Shown here: piece by piece, positions 11,089 through 23,500 of the stretch | How the letters are laid out: each line of letters begins with the position of its first letter | Position numbering within the stretch: the stretch's first letter is position 1 | Source: Sapria himalayana | Taxonomy: Eukaryota > Streptophyta > Magnoliopsida > Malpighiales > Rafflesiaceae | Length of the DNA stretch: 64,000 nucleotides | Direction of reading: 5' to 3' | Assembly: GCA_029783825.1 (NCBI GenBank) | Contig: JAREIK010000715.1 | Span: forward strand, 39,578-103,577 | Notes under the pieces: model-generated | Told to the model about the DNA's origin: nothing | The model's input: the letters and a program-made list of their open reading frames with translations, nothing else | Database searches by the model: none | Made by a program: the position numbers and the translations under genes

Positions 11089-14059
11089 ATGCTTGTTTTA
11101 TATTGTCCTAAAATACACACACATCAAAACGTCATCCATGTGCTTTATGTGTATATTCTAGCAAATATTGTGTGCTCAAGGGATACATTTTTTAATTTTA
11201 TAATAAATGATCTTTGCAATTTATAGAGTAATGATAAATGTGCCAAGGATTCAAAATTTTCTGGCTCATCAGATTTATATGAGCACGTGTCTTCTAGAAT
11301 GCATAATTTTTTTAATAGTTTGAAAAAAATTTTCATGTTTCAAATATTAATTATAAAAGTTTGAAGTATGGAGTTGTACGGAAGATCACAAAATAAATCA
11401 ATATGATAAATAAAAAGGGAGACTGGTACAACATATCAAATACATTACTATCAAATAAGTGTAATTTAAATGGTATCTTATATTTATTTGATTTTTTTTT
11501 ATTTTTTAGATTCATAGATAAATATAGATTATTTTAATGAGAAAAAATTTGTCATAGATAAGATATATAGTTGATATATGTACTTTGAGTTGATCCTTTG
11601 ACTTATATTGTAATGGATATTTTGATTGACTAAAATATTAGATTTATGTTAGATCTGATTTATTTAGCTAACCCTCACATATTAGAAAATCATATATAAA
11701 ATTAATTATCTAATTATTATAATATCAGATATAATTATTATAATAAGCATAATTAATAATTATTTAGATTTTTTATTATAGATTCAGATAGATGCAACTT
11801 ATCATATACTAAAGGATGAGATGAAATTTTTAGGCCCTAGATATCTTGTAGGGATCAATGCTTTTACAATTATTCGAGCATTCATATTTAAGTTGGAATT
11901 TTATATATTTGAAAAATAATAAATAAATAATTATTTTGAGATTTGATATAGATACATAATTAAATCTGATGATAATGATCATAAGTGTAATATTTTAGAT
12001 TAATTGTTTATTTGAAGAGATTGAATATTATTTTGTTTCTCTTTTTATTTTTTATTATAATAATTAGATAATGATATATAATATTAATTTTGATGTTTCA
12101 AGAACTAATAAAATATATAAAATGGATTATTTTTTTTTCAAAAAAATAAGATTTAAGATTATATTATGGGTATAATTTGTGTTTATATAATAAATTAACT
12201 AGTGAATATTTTCATGAAGGTATTGAATAAATCTAAACAATTTTTTAAAAATTTGATATCTTAAGTATTTGTTCATCAATTTGTAGTGGATATTATATTT
12301 TTTTATTTATTTTGAGAAATAATTTTATTAAGAATTCCTCAGGTGATTAATCTCAGGTGTATAATGATAAATAATATTATTAAGAAATTTTCATGATAAT
12401 GATATATAATATTTATTTTGATATTTTACTAGCAAATAAACTATATAGAAAATGAATTATTTTTTTTTTCCAAAAAATAGATCTAAAATGATATTATGTG
12501 TATATTTTATGTTTATATAATAAAATAACAAGTGAATATCTTCATGAAAGATTTTAATAAATTTCAATTTATTTTTTTAAAAAATTGATATCATAAATAT
12601 TTGTTCATCAATTTGAGAATGTTGCATTTTATTTGTGTTTATGTTTTTTTATACTCTATATATGAGCTGTTAACATGTGAATAGACATAATCCAAGTTGA
12701 GATTTTATATACTCATTGTACATTTTTTATAATTTTTTGAGTTATTTTTTTGCTAATTCATATAATTTTGAGTATAACATCTTATCCTCAAAGAGGTTGT
12801 CTCGTAAGTATTGATCATGATACCATTAAAATACTAATATTGGTTTTCATAATAACTTTGAAGTTAAATTTGTTTATGAGAGAATAATATATTAAGATGA
12901 TTGATCACTTAAAAAATTTGTGTATTACATAGTCTCTTCAAACACAGTCTCTACAAAGTTATTGGGTAAATTTGTTGAGATATTTATCTCTTTTTATATA
13001 TCTTGTTAAAGCAAGAGTCTTATGTACTTGGGTGTGAATGTGATCTCCATATCTATCTTATCATATCTTAATATTTGGAAGCATTTAAAATATGAAGGCT
13101 AGATAAAAAAAATAAATTGTACTAGTTTACTATCTTGACAGTCTTACCTTAAAAGATTGAAGAGATCGTGCATGATAAATCTTGAATTCAAGACTTACTA
13201 TTCTTAGAGTTTGGAAAAATTTTTGTCATCGCATAAAGATATGATATCTTATTAGATAGAAAAGTATATCTAATTTAACATTTGAATAAGTCATGAAGTT
13301 GAAGACCAAATGGAAGAACATAGTAATCCATTATTTGAATTCCACAAGAATTTGAAATTGCATTTTAAAATATATCAATTATAATTGGTAGTTACATATA
13401 AATTACTATAAACTCTTAAGAAATCTCTCATTTATAAAGATTTTCTGATAAATGTATAAAATAAGTGTTTTAAATCTTTATGTTTAAGTATATTCCATGC
13501 TAATTCATAAGATTTTTAAATCTGAAATAAGATTATTAATTCTACTTTGTTTTAATATCATCAAATCATATCCCCCTTCAATTATTAATCTCTTCATTCA
13601 ACATCATCTTTCAAATGATATCAATTTCCACTTGCTTTATACACTACAAACTCTTCACAAGGAAGCATCTTCAGATAATTTGAATGCTATAGTGGATCAA
13701 TTGATATAGGTGAAACTATTTTTTTGGTTTTTTATTGCATCCCTTCCTAGTGTTTTGCTTCAAAACGAACCCCTTACTATGCATGAACTTGTTGCTAAAT
13801 TCAAATCGATAATAAAATGTAGGAGGACATAAATGCTTTTGGCAATATTTTGCGCAAAATTTCATGAATTCAGAAAACCAAAAGATCAAACTATGTTGCA
13901 CTTGGGACCAAGTAATGTGCACCAACAAGTATGAACTATGAACCCTTTTTTTAAAGAATTTGCTTGTTTCTGGATTGCTACATTTTTATCATTTAAAAAA
14001 ACCTAATCAATTGCCTATGTAATACTTGTGTATCTTCAAATTAATAAGAATCTTAATGT
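11089..14059. other. Non-coding AT-rich stretch
   Basis: No supported gene. A frame at 13497-13709 ends LHKEASSDNLNAIVDQLI; its last part has ordinary codon use and could be a short captured exon, but I recognise nothing. A direct duplication lies at 12066-12625 (separate entry). Confidence 0.5.
12066..12625 (+). repeat. Direct duplication, spacing about 330 bp
   Basis: 12066-12290 and 12398-12625 share the same order of phrases: GATAATGATATATAATATT, a run of T then CAAAAAAATA, TTTATATAATAAA, AGTGAATAT.TTCATGAA and TATTTGTTCATCAATTTG. The copies are diverged, so the duplication is old. Confidence 0.75.
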
Positions 14060-14160
14060 TTTTTAAGTTGATAATTGGTTTGTGTACCATTTGTTGTGTC
14101 TACTCAATTGTTAGCATCATCTCATTTTGCTAGGTTTGAGTTTTTGAATTCTTATGATTA
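14060..14160 (+). repeat. Segment shared with 32805-32900
   Basis: Both places read GTTGATAAT..., TTTGTGTA(C/T)CATTT, a TTCAATTG phrase, then ATCATCTC(A/G)TTTTGCT(A/T)GGTTTGAG, in direct orientation. It links the fragment-rich interior upstream of the X end at 19571 with the interior upstream of the X end at 34241. Confidence 0.7.
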
Positions 14161-14992
14161 CAGGGCACATTGATCAGATATTCAAAGTCACTCAAAGGCC
14201 AATGTACCATTTAAGAAATCATCTCTTAAATGCAACATAGCTTTTAGTCGGAATTCATTTAGTGGCATTTTTCTATTCTATGATTGTTGCTTTATTTTCA
14301 AATCAGTGCTGTCTCGGCAAGAAAGACATTAACTCTCATGAGTTGGCAATTGCAAATCCACTCTCTAAAACTCATTACAAGTACTGGTCATAAGTGATGG
14401 AAGGTTATATTTTCAAATCCCTTGTGCATTTGCGAACCCACTTTTTATTATTATTAAAATGTTTGAATTGCTTTACACTTGCATTAAAACATGTGGCAGG
14501 TTGATATTTTAACATAGCTATACATGTCCATCCGTGCATATAAGCTTGGTTAAGGATTATAAAAAGTAGAAAAAAAATGCACAAGGAATTGCTGTGGGCT
14601 AGTGTGATTTTATGATTGATTGTATTGTATGACTATATATTTGCTTGATTATATTAGAAATGTGTTTTAATGAAAGTGATGTGATATAATTATAACATAA
14701 CAGGATCGATGAGATTTCTTTACTCAGTTTGATAGTGCTTTTCATCTCTTTGCCCAATCATGCTGTTCTATCTTATAGGAGGCCCAAGCTGCTAGTTGTA
14801 GGATACTCTTTTAAAATGTAACATTGGTGATTATTTGACATGTGATTATTTGATTGTAATTTGTGTAAGTGTAATTATCCTAGTTAATTTTGATCATAAC
14901 ATACTTGAATTATCTTTTTGTTATTGAAATATTTTTAAATATTTAATGTTGTGTATGTTGTTGATCTCTCCATTTATTCTTTTTTTTTTCAG

Positions 14993-15526
14993 CTTTTGGA
15001 TAATTTAGCTAGTGAAAATACAAAAGTGAATTGGAGGAACTCATTTTGCTTGAATTTGATTGCTTATACTTCATTCACCATTACTATTGCAACACGTAGG
15101 CTTGTTTTTCTATTCCCTCATTACTCATATTGCTTGTATGTGTCCATTCCAGATTTTGTTGTCGAATTTGTGTATGTGACAGGTAGTAGAGAAAGAATGT
15201 GAATCAGCCAATATGATGGAAATATGGGCTAGTTAGATTCTTACGAGATTGAAGGAGGAGAAACAAAGGGTGAAATGCTTCAAAATCTGACCAAGTTTTA
15301 GTTCTCCTGTGTAAGCAACCTCGCTCTCCCAAATAGAGAAATTATGCCGTAATATTCCTCTCCCACAAAAAATAATTATTATTATGTTTTTTTTCATTCC
15401 ATGTCTTGTTCAACCATCAACGTAGTGCTTGAGAATGCCTGCAGTGAACAGAGAGCTAGGATGGTAGCCATGGATAGTTTTAGCAAAAATCCCAGGGAAT
15501 TACTTGGCCGCCTCTCTCTCATATAT

Positions 15527-15570
<44 letters not shown>

Positions 15571-15704
15571 CTCACTCTCTCTCACTCTCAAATCATTTCT
15601 TCCGAACCAGTATCGACCAACTAGGTTTTTAGCCACATGACTCATCAAGCTTAAATCATGACAGAACTGATTGAGATTATCTTTGGAGCTTCTACACTAA
15701 ATCA
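14993..15704 (+). pseudogene. ATPC: Mitochondrial ATP synthase gamma subunit fragment (captured)
   Basis: F1 gamma is the rotor shaft of mitochondrial ATP synthase. Three consecutive exon pieces with intron boundaries are visible. (1) 15182-15311 after a TGACAG acceptor: VVEKECES-like, then after a frame change DSYEIEGGETKGEMLQNLTKF, a TAG stop, then FSCV before GTAAG. (2) About 15400-15531: VVLENACSEQRARM, VAMDSFSKN, RELLGRLSLIYT, the conserved gamma C-terminal helix, with a 7-base duplication near 15410. (3) 15633-15704: THQA, a TAA stop, IM-TELIEIIFGAST, the end of the C-terminal helix. A possible earlier exon lies at 14993-15095. Stops, a frameshift and the missing N-terminal three quarters make it a pseudogene. 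It lies in the segment ending at the X terminus 19571, with MED8 next to it, which points to transposon capture. The matching pattern (ACSEQ.ARM.AMDS) is mitochondrial, not plastid, gamma. Confidence 0.85.
15532..15590. repeat. (CT)n tract inside the ATPC intron
   Basis: A CT run of about 30 bases continuing as imperfect CTCTCACT units. It begins right at the GT donor of the last visible intron of the ATP synthase gamma fragment. Arginine/glutamate- or serine/leucine-rich frames across it are artefacts of the repeat. Confidence 0.9.
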
Positions 15705-15750
15705 TTAAATGCTTCTTTAGAAACAAATGGGTTTTTACAGTGTTTCCTTG

Positions 15751-15851
15751 ATCAAAATTATATCAAAATTATATCAAAATTATATCAAAATTATATCAAA
15801 ATTATATCAAAATTATATCAAAATTATATCAAAATTATATCAAAATTATAT
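15751..15851. repeat. 11-bp tandem repeat, about nine units
   Basis: Nearly perfect units of ATCAAAATTAT. The high uniformity implies recent growth compared with the decayed sequence around it. The open frame with IISKLYQNYIK repeats is a by-product. Confidence 0.95.
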
Positions 15852-16046
15852 TAAAAAAATAATTCTGATCTTCGGAGCATTGCATTGTGCGACTGAAGTG
15901 AGAATCGAGAATCAAGCAGGTGAGTTCATGCAAGATTCTTATGTGCTTCACCTTTGTTAATGTATTATATTCTCTACAAAATTGAATGTAAATAGCACAT
16001 GCATTACATTTTCATTTGTTTTATAGTAGGCACAACAACTCACACA

Positions 16047-16220
16047 ATGGAAGTTGGCTTGCCAGAGCAGCAGCAGTAAAACCTCCAGCAAGATGCTGCC
16101 ATAGAGAAGCTCAACCAGGCTATACTACTGCAACTCAACTTGGAGGGAGTGAAGTCTAGAACCATCAGCCTTTACAAAGCAATCAGTCGTATTCTACAAG
16201 GCTTTGATGCTTACTCCCGG
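16047..16220 (+). pseudogene. MED8: Mediator subunit 8 (MED8) first-exon fragment (captured)
   Basis: From the ATG at 16047 the frame reads MEVGLPEQQQ, a TAA stop (one base from a CAA glutamine codon), NLQQDAAIEKLNQAILLQLN, then LEGVKSRTISLYKAISRILQ and GFDAYSR. This is the N-terminal region of plant MED8, a head-module subunit of the Mediator complex acting with RNA polymerase II: a glutamine-rich start, then LNQA..QQLNLE.VK.R.ISL.KAISRIL..FDAY.R. Similarity ends just after 16220, where the host exon would be expected to continue. The C-terminal two thirds are absent. It lies 340 bases downstream of the ATP synthase gamma fragment in the same orientation. The stop at codon 11 and the truncation make it non-functional. 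Confidence 0.82.
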
Positions 16221-17042
16221 ACAAAAACAATTTTTTCTCAACATAATAGTCCCTCTTTAATGCATATTCAGATGCACAAACACCAACTCAAAGAAAGAAA
16301 ATACTAGATGATTGGAGTGGGTATTGTATGTTTAAAGATGCAATTGAAATACATTCTCAACAATGAATAACCAAAATGTTGAAGAAAAAATGTTTTAGAA
16401 TTGACTATTACTAATTGTAGCAATTGTTTGAGGACTAAAGCCAATAGATATAACTCTAAGATGAGTTCATTTTAGTTGTTTGCTCTAATTGTGCACAAAG
16501 CTGGTTCAACGCAGATGTCTGGTTCAATATGGAAATGGCTTCTACACAAATAGGATTATCCAGATCTAAAACTGTCCTAATGTCATAGTGGATAGCTGGA
16601 GGTTTTGTTCTTCTACACATTAAATAACTTGAATAGTGTATGTATATGTTCATTGATTCAATCTTAAGCTTCAGTGTTATCTTTTTCTTTCTTGTAGGAA
16701 AAAACTATTGAGAGCAATTGATGTCCACCCTGCTGATGTGAAACAAAATAGGTTGTTTGATTGTGAAAATGCATCATCTGCTAGTTTCAACTTGTAAACT
16801 AACTAAGAGCTACGACTCTTCTCTGATCAAGTTGGTGCTCCTCGATTGCAATAAGCTCCCGTGGTAATGAACTAAAATGTGCATGTCAGTCCTTCCTTTT
16901 TCTTATGACTTATGGTGGAAATTTTTATTATTATGTCATTTTATATTGCATGTAACTTTCTTTAATCAAAATTGGGTCAATCATCCATTTGTAGCACGAC
17001 AACTAGAAAATGGCTTCATAGCCTTTTAAATATTTTTCCCAT
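16221..17042. other. Remainder of captured-sequence zone
   Basis: No confirmed gene. After a splice-acceptor-like TTTCTTGTAG near 16698 there is a short open piece reading LLRAIDVHPADVKQNRLFD, whose codon use looks exonic. I do not recognise it. It may be a third captured fragment. Confidence 0.35.
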
Positions 17043-17935
17043 TACAGGAAAAATATTTCGGTAGTGGCATGCAGTGGCAGCATCAGCAGGGGGGCAGAAC
17101 CGTAGCCACTGCAGTGGCAGCACCAGTAGGGGGGCAGCGACGGTAGCCACTGCAGCGGCCAGTGGCGGTAGCAGCGATAGCAGCGGTGGTAGCATCGACA
17201 GCATTGGCGGCAACCACGGTAGCAGAAGCAGTGGTGACTGTAGTAGTGGAATTGGTAGCAGTAGCGTCAGTGGTGGTAGCGGCGGTAGTAGTAGCAGGGG
17301 CGGTAGCGACAACAGGAGCAGTAGGAATGGTAACATATGTGGTATATACGTATGTATATAGTTAGTATATATGTACATATAATTCCGTGGTATGTATATG
17401 TACGTATATTCTGTAGTAATATATGTAATAGTGAAATGCTAGTATATATGTACATATTTACTGCAGTAATATATATTAATCAAAACAAAGTTTTTTTAAT
17501 GTATTTTGATTTGATTTAGAGGTTTACATTTTTTATAGTTTTGGTACTGCATTGTTTCCCATATGAAGCTTGTATACGTGAAGGGATTTTTTAACAGACA
17601 TGAAGCACCATGACTTGGATAGCTTTTTCGTAGTGGAAAGTTGGTGATCGGAGGAGCTGAGGGAGAGAAAGAAACATCAATGCATTGATAGATTATACTT
17701 TATGCACAATCAGCAGATATATTGATTAATAAGATGTAATATAATTTTTGATAATTTTTTATTTATTTATTTAAAATATTGTATTAGAATAGGTTATTAA
17801 ATGAATTTTTTTGTTGAATTTAAAATTTTCATTTATACATTCTATTTTTATTAAATTTAAGATACAAATATAAAATTTTTTAATTAAATTTTAGTTTAAG
17901 CTGTATGACAATCAACTTTAATTTTTGTTTGTTCA
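17043..17935 (+). repeat. GC-rich triplet island plus flank, cassette 1
   Basis: 17060-17335 is a degenerate (GGTAGCAGTGGC)-type triplet repeat, strikingly GC-rich for this window. It is followed by TATATGTACATA-rich sequence and a flank containing TAGTGAAATGCTAGTATATA and GATTATACTTTATGCAC. Cassette 2 (18004-19130) repeats the same order. Frames over it are poly-Ala/Gly/Ser/Val-like in all readings, with no start or domain support, so I do not call a protein. Confidence 0.8.
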
Positions 17936-18003
17936 TGTCTATAATAACTATTTATATATATATATGTGAAAATGTTTGTGTGGCTCCGAATTTTTTCGGT
18001 GGA

Positions 18004-19130
18004 GTTTTAGCCTATTATAGGTATGTAAAAACCTATTATCAGCAGCAATAGCAGCGACGACAGTAGTGGCAGTGGAAGCGGCAACGGCGAAAGTGGTGGC
18101 AATGGCGGTAGTGGTGGCGGCAGTAGCAATGGGGACTAGAACTACGGCAGTAGTGGTGGTGGGAGTGGCAGCGGCGAGAGTGGCAGTGGTGGGAGTGATT
18201 ACATCGGAGGCAGCGGCAGTGGTTGCAGTAGCGGTTATACCAGAAGCAGCGGTAGCACCGGAAGCAGTGGCAGCAGCAGCGGCATTAGTAGCAGCGACGA
18301 CATCAACGGTGGTGGGGTAGCAGCAGAGGCATCGGCGGCAGTGGTAGCTGCGGCTGAAGTGGTAGCGACTAGCGGCTAGTGGCGGTAGGAGCGGTAGCGG
18401 TGGCACCGGTGGCAGCGGCGGTAGTAGAGGTAGTGGCGACAATAGTAGTGATATTGGCAATGACAGCGACAATGACAGTAGTAGCACGAGCGGTAGCGAG
18501 AGCAACACCAACAACACCAAATGAGGTATATACATACGAATAAAGTCGTTATATACGTACATATAATATTGCAGTATTTTATGTACATATATACTAAGTA
18601 TATTTGTACTCAGTTTATATGTACACATAATACTGTTGTTTTTATGTACATATACTATAGTAATATATGTAAGAGTGAAATGCTAGTATATATTTTAATA
18701 TATACTGCAAGATTATATATGTATCAAAACATAACATTTTTTTTATTTGACTGAGTGGTTTAAATTTTTTACAGATATAATATCGCATTGTATCTTATAC
18801 AAAACTTTTATAAGTGATGGAAATTTTCACTAGACATCACGTACCGTGACTCATACAACTTTGTCGTAGTAGAAAAATGATGATCAGAGGAGGAGAGAGA
18901 GAAAACAAAGTCAATGAATGAATATATTATACTTTATGCACTGTCGGTAGATACATTGATGAATAAGATAAAATTAAATTTTGTTATTTTTTTGTTTCAA
19001 TTATGTAAAATATTGAATTAGAATAAAATATTAAATGATTATATTTTTTGTTTATTATAAAATATTTATAGTTTTAATTTTTATTCAATTTGATATAAAA
19101 ATATTATATTATTTAATTAAAAAATTTTAA
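18004..19130 (+). repeat. GC-rich triplet island plus flank, cassette 2
   Basis: The triplet part is about 18034-18522 (GGTAGCAGCGGC-like). The flank repeats that of cassette 1: TAAGAGTGAAATGCTAGTATA, a CATCA.GTACCGTGACT phrase, and TATACTTTATGCACTGTC. The leading sequence (GAATTTTTTCGGTGGAG, then CCTATTATAGGTATGTAAAA) also occurs in reverse complement at 52320-52385 inside the large CACTA element. The island is therefore a native component of this family's X-end region. Confidence 0.85.
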
Positions 19131-19159
19131 TATAAATTAAATTCTGAAATTATTTTTGA

Positions 19160-19571
19160 AAGTAAAATAGCTAGGGAAAATTTAGCAAGGGAAAAATCCC
19201 TTGCTAATTTAGCTAGGGAAATATTATAATTAGCGATGGATTTCGCATTTATTTAGCTAGAGACTATATCCGTCGTTAAAATTTATAGACAAGCACTTTA
19301 GCTAGGGAATAATCCGTCGTTATTTTCATTTAGAGACAGAAATTCTCATTTACCTTGCTAATTTAGCTAGGGAATCTATCTATTTTAGCAAAAAAATTTT
19401 CCATCGCTAAATAATTAGCCAGGGAAAATTTCTATCGCTAAATTTTAGCAAGAAGCACTTTAGATAGGGAATCGATTCGTCGGTATTCCATCACTATATC
19501 CTTTTTAGCAATGGAAAATGCCCATTTAGCTAGGGAATTGTCCCTAGATAAATGGAATTTTTATTGTAGTG
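19160..19571 (+). mobile_element. CACTA X terminus (right end)
   Basis: About 400 bases of GCTAGGGA / CCATCGCTAAA-type subterminal repeats end in TTTTTATTGTAGTG at 19558-19571. The last 50 bases contain an inverted pair, TTTAGCTAGGGAATTG and CAATTCCC-type TCCCTAGATAAAT, able to form a terminal hairpin. The segment 17880-19571 is matched in inverted orientation by 51537-52560. The GATA array begins within seven bases of the terminus. The partner left end is uncertain: 9469 is a candidate but the 3-base flanks do not agree. Confidence 0.82.
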
Positions 19572-20185
19572 ATACACAGATGAGTAGATAGATAGATAGA
19601 TAGATATATAGATAAAAAATTAGATAGATATATAGATAGATTTATAGATACAAAATAGATAGATAGACTCATAGATAGATAGAGAGATAGGAAGACAGAT
19701 AGATAGACAGATAGGTGATAAATAAATAGACAAATAGACAGGCATATAGATAGACACATATAAAGGCATATTGGCATATAGATTGACAATTAGATAGTCA
19801 TATTGATATATAGATAGACAGATAGACAAATAGATAGAAAAATAGATAGATAGATAAATAGACAGACATATAGAGAGACAAATATGTAGACACACATATA
19901 TATAGATAGAAAAATAGATAGACACACATAGAGATATATAGATAGAAAGATAGATAGACAAATAGTTAGATAGATAGACAAATAGACAGACAGATAGAAA
20001 GATTGATAGATAAACAAATAGATAGATAGACTAATAGACAGATAAATTGATAGATAGATAGATATATAATTAAATAGACAAATAGATTTAAATATAGATA
20101 GATATATAGATAGATAGATATATAAACAAAAATATAGATATATAGACAAATAGTTAGATAGATAGACTTATAAATAGATAGATAG

Positions 20186-20223
<38 letters not shown>

Positions 20224-20491
20224 AGATAGTTAGACACATAGATAAACACATATATAGATAGACTTTTAGATAGATAGATTGATATATAGATAGATATCCA
20301 GATAGATAAATGGATATATATGTGGATAGATAGATGGATTGATAGTCGGATAGATATATTGATAGATAGATAAATAAATAGATATATAAACATATAGATA
20401 GACATATAGAAAGACATATAGATAGACAAATAAATAGATAGATAGAGAGCGACAGATAACTAGACACATAGATATATAGATATATAGATGT

Positions 20492-20493
<2 letters not shown>

Positions 20494-20571
<78 letters not shown>
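20494..20571. repeat. (TA)n run inside the GATA array
   Basis: About 39 TA dinucleotides. A shorter run lies at 20188-20220. Similar runs occur in the right array at about 34871, 36613, 44797, 46228 and 47073. Confidence 0.95.
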
Positions 20572-20575
<4 letters not shown>

Positions 20576-23500
20576 GATAAATAAATAAATAGATAGATAG
20601 AAAGAACGATAAATAAATAGATAGATAGATAGTTAGTTAGATAGATAGAAAGACAGATAGATAGTTAGTTAGTTAGTAACATAGATAAATAGATAGTAAG
20701 ATAGATAGACAACTATATAGATCAATATACAAATAGATAGATAGATAAATAAAAAGAAAGTCATATAGATAGATAGCTAGATAGATAGCTAGATATATTG
20801 ACATAGAGATAACCAAAATAATAGATATATATAGATAGATAGATTAATAGACAGATAGATAGAAAGATAGAAAGATAGGTAGATAGATAGAGATATTAAT
20901 AGATAGATTGATAGATTGATTTATAGACTGGTCGATAAATTGATTGATAGTTAGATTGAAAGACAAATTGATAGCCATATTAATAGACAAATTAAAAGAC
21001 TATTATATAGACAAATTGATAGACAGATAGATAGATATATAGTCTGTTTGATATACAAAAAGAAAGAAAGAATGATAGATAGATAATTAGATAGATAGTT
21101 CTAAAAATAATTAGATAGATAGATAGATAGAAAAATAGATAGATAGACAAATAGATAGATAGATAGATAGATATACAAATAGATAGATAGATAGAAAGGT
21201 CTATAGACAGCTATTTAAACATCTAGAAAGACACACACACACGCCCCTATATATATATATATAGATAAAAAGAAAAACATATAGAAAGATAGATAGGTAT
21301 ATATATAGAAAGACCATTAGATAGACAAATTACTTGACAAAAACATATATTGATAGATGCCTAATATATAGATAGATTGATTGATAGACAGATAGATAGA
21401 AAGATATACAAATATTTTGAAACACAAATAGATAGATAGAGAGAAAGATATATAGTTAGAAAGAAAGAAAGATGGATAGATAGATAGATAGATAGAAAGA
21501 TAAAATGATAGGTAGAGAGATTGATTGATTGATAGAATGATAAAGAGATAGATAGATAGACAGATATAGAGACAAACTAATAAACAGACTGATAAATAGA
21601 TTGATATACATATTGATAAATAGATTGAACCATATATTGCTAGAAAAATTGATAGATAGATTGATAGACTAATAAATAGATAAATTTATCCACTAATATA
21701 TAAACAATTTGATAAAAAAGAATAATAGATATATAGATAGATAGAAAGATTTATAGAATTATAGATAGATATATAGATAGACATATAGATAGACATATAG
21801 ATAGATATAAAGATTGATAGATTATTAGACAAATATATAGCTAGATAGTGAGATAGACAGATAAATTGATAGATAGACAAAAATATAGAAAGATAGAAAG
21901 ATAGTTAGACAAAAATATAGATAGATCGATAGATAGACACATAGTTAGATATATAGATTGATAAATTGACTATAGATCGACAATTATATAGATAGATAGA
22001 TAGATAGATAAACAAATAGATAGATACATGGATAGATTGATAGATAGATAAATAGATAGATATATAGATAGACAGATGGACAAATATATATAATGATAGA
22101 TAGAAATAAAGATAGATTGATAAATAGAAAGATAGACATATAGATAGACGAATAAATAGATAGAAAGATAGATAGGCTGATAGATAGACAAATAGACAGA
22201 CAAATAGATAAATAGATAGGTAGGTAGGTAGATAGATAGACATATCTATTGAGTGATAGAGAGAGAAAGAACTAAAGATATTTAGAAATACTGACAGATA
22301 GATAGACAAATAGACATATAGATAGATAGAATGATTGACAAAAAGGTTTGTAGTAAGGCAAGCATAGATCTAGGTAGGTAGGTAGATAGACAGACAAACA
22401 TACATATACACAGATAAAGAAATAGATATATAGAATTATAGACTGAATCCCACACAAATTGATAGGCATATATATATATATATATACAGATAGATTGATA
22501 GACATATTGGTAGAAAGATAGAAAGATAGATAAATAGATAGATAGATAGACATATAGTGAGATAAACTGATAGACAAACAGATAAATAGATTGATAGACA
22601 TATTGATTGATAGATTGAAAATAGATCAATATACAGATTGATATATTGATAGACACATTGATAGACTAATATATTATATAAAAAGATTAATAGATGATAG
22701 ATAGAAGAATGATAGTAGAATGATATAAGAATGATAGAATTAAAGATATATAGATAAATATACATATAGATAGAAAGATCGATCAATAAACTATTAGACA
22801 AATAGAATGTTAGAGATGTAGATAGACAGATAGATAGATAGATAGAAATATAGAAGGATATAAATATAGATAGTTTTATAAAAAGATAGATATATAGATA
22901 AACAGATAATTATAGAAAAGACTGATAGTAACACTATAGATAGACCATTAGATAGACAGATAGACAAATAGATAGAAAGATAGATAAATATAATGATAAG
23001 TAGATTGATAGACAAATTGATAGTCAAAAAGATAGACATAGATATACAGATAGATAGATAAGAATATAGATAGACAAGTAGATTGACAATCATATAGATA
23101 GATAGACAAATAGATATATAGATATATAGATATACATATATATAGATAAATAGATAGATAGACAGAAAGATAGATAGAAAGATAGGTAAATAGAAAGATA
23201 GATAAAAAGATAGATAAACAGACATATATATAGAAAGATAAATAGATAGATAGATAGACCAATAGACAAATAGAAATACAGAAAGATTTCTAGATAGGTA
23301 TGAAGTTAGATAGCCATACATTCAAGTAAGCAGGTAGATAGACAGTCAAAGATACATATAGATAGATAGACATATAGATAAAAAATTTGATTAAAAGATT
23401 CCCAGATAGATTGATAGGAAGATATATAAAAAGATAGGTAGATAAAGATAAAGAAAGATACATAGATAGATAGACATATAGATTGACATATAGATTGACA

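Noticed and set aside
15394..15648. Minus-strand frame rich in R and E (RERERERE)
   Set aside because: It reads across the CT tract on the strand opposite to the ATP synthase gamma exons, so it is a shadow.
17016..18628. Frames encoding Ala/Val-, Leu/Pro- or Ser/Gly-rich proteins over the triplet islands
   Set aside because: All six readings are open over parts of the repeat and give equally biased products, and no frame is favoured between the three copies.
9469..19571. A single 10.1-kb CACTA element from 9469 to 19571
   Set aside because: Possible, but the 3-base flanks differ (TCA and ATA), and the 9469 end already has a matching right end at 9535. Left as an alternative only.
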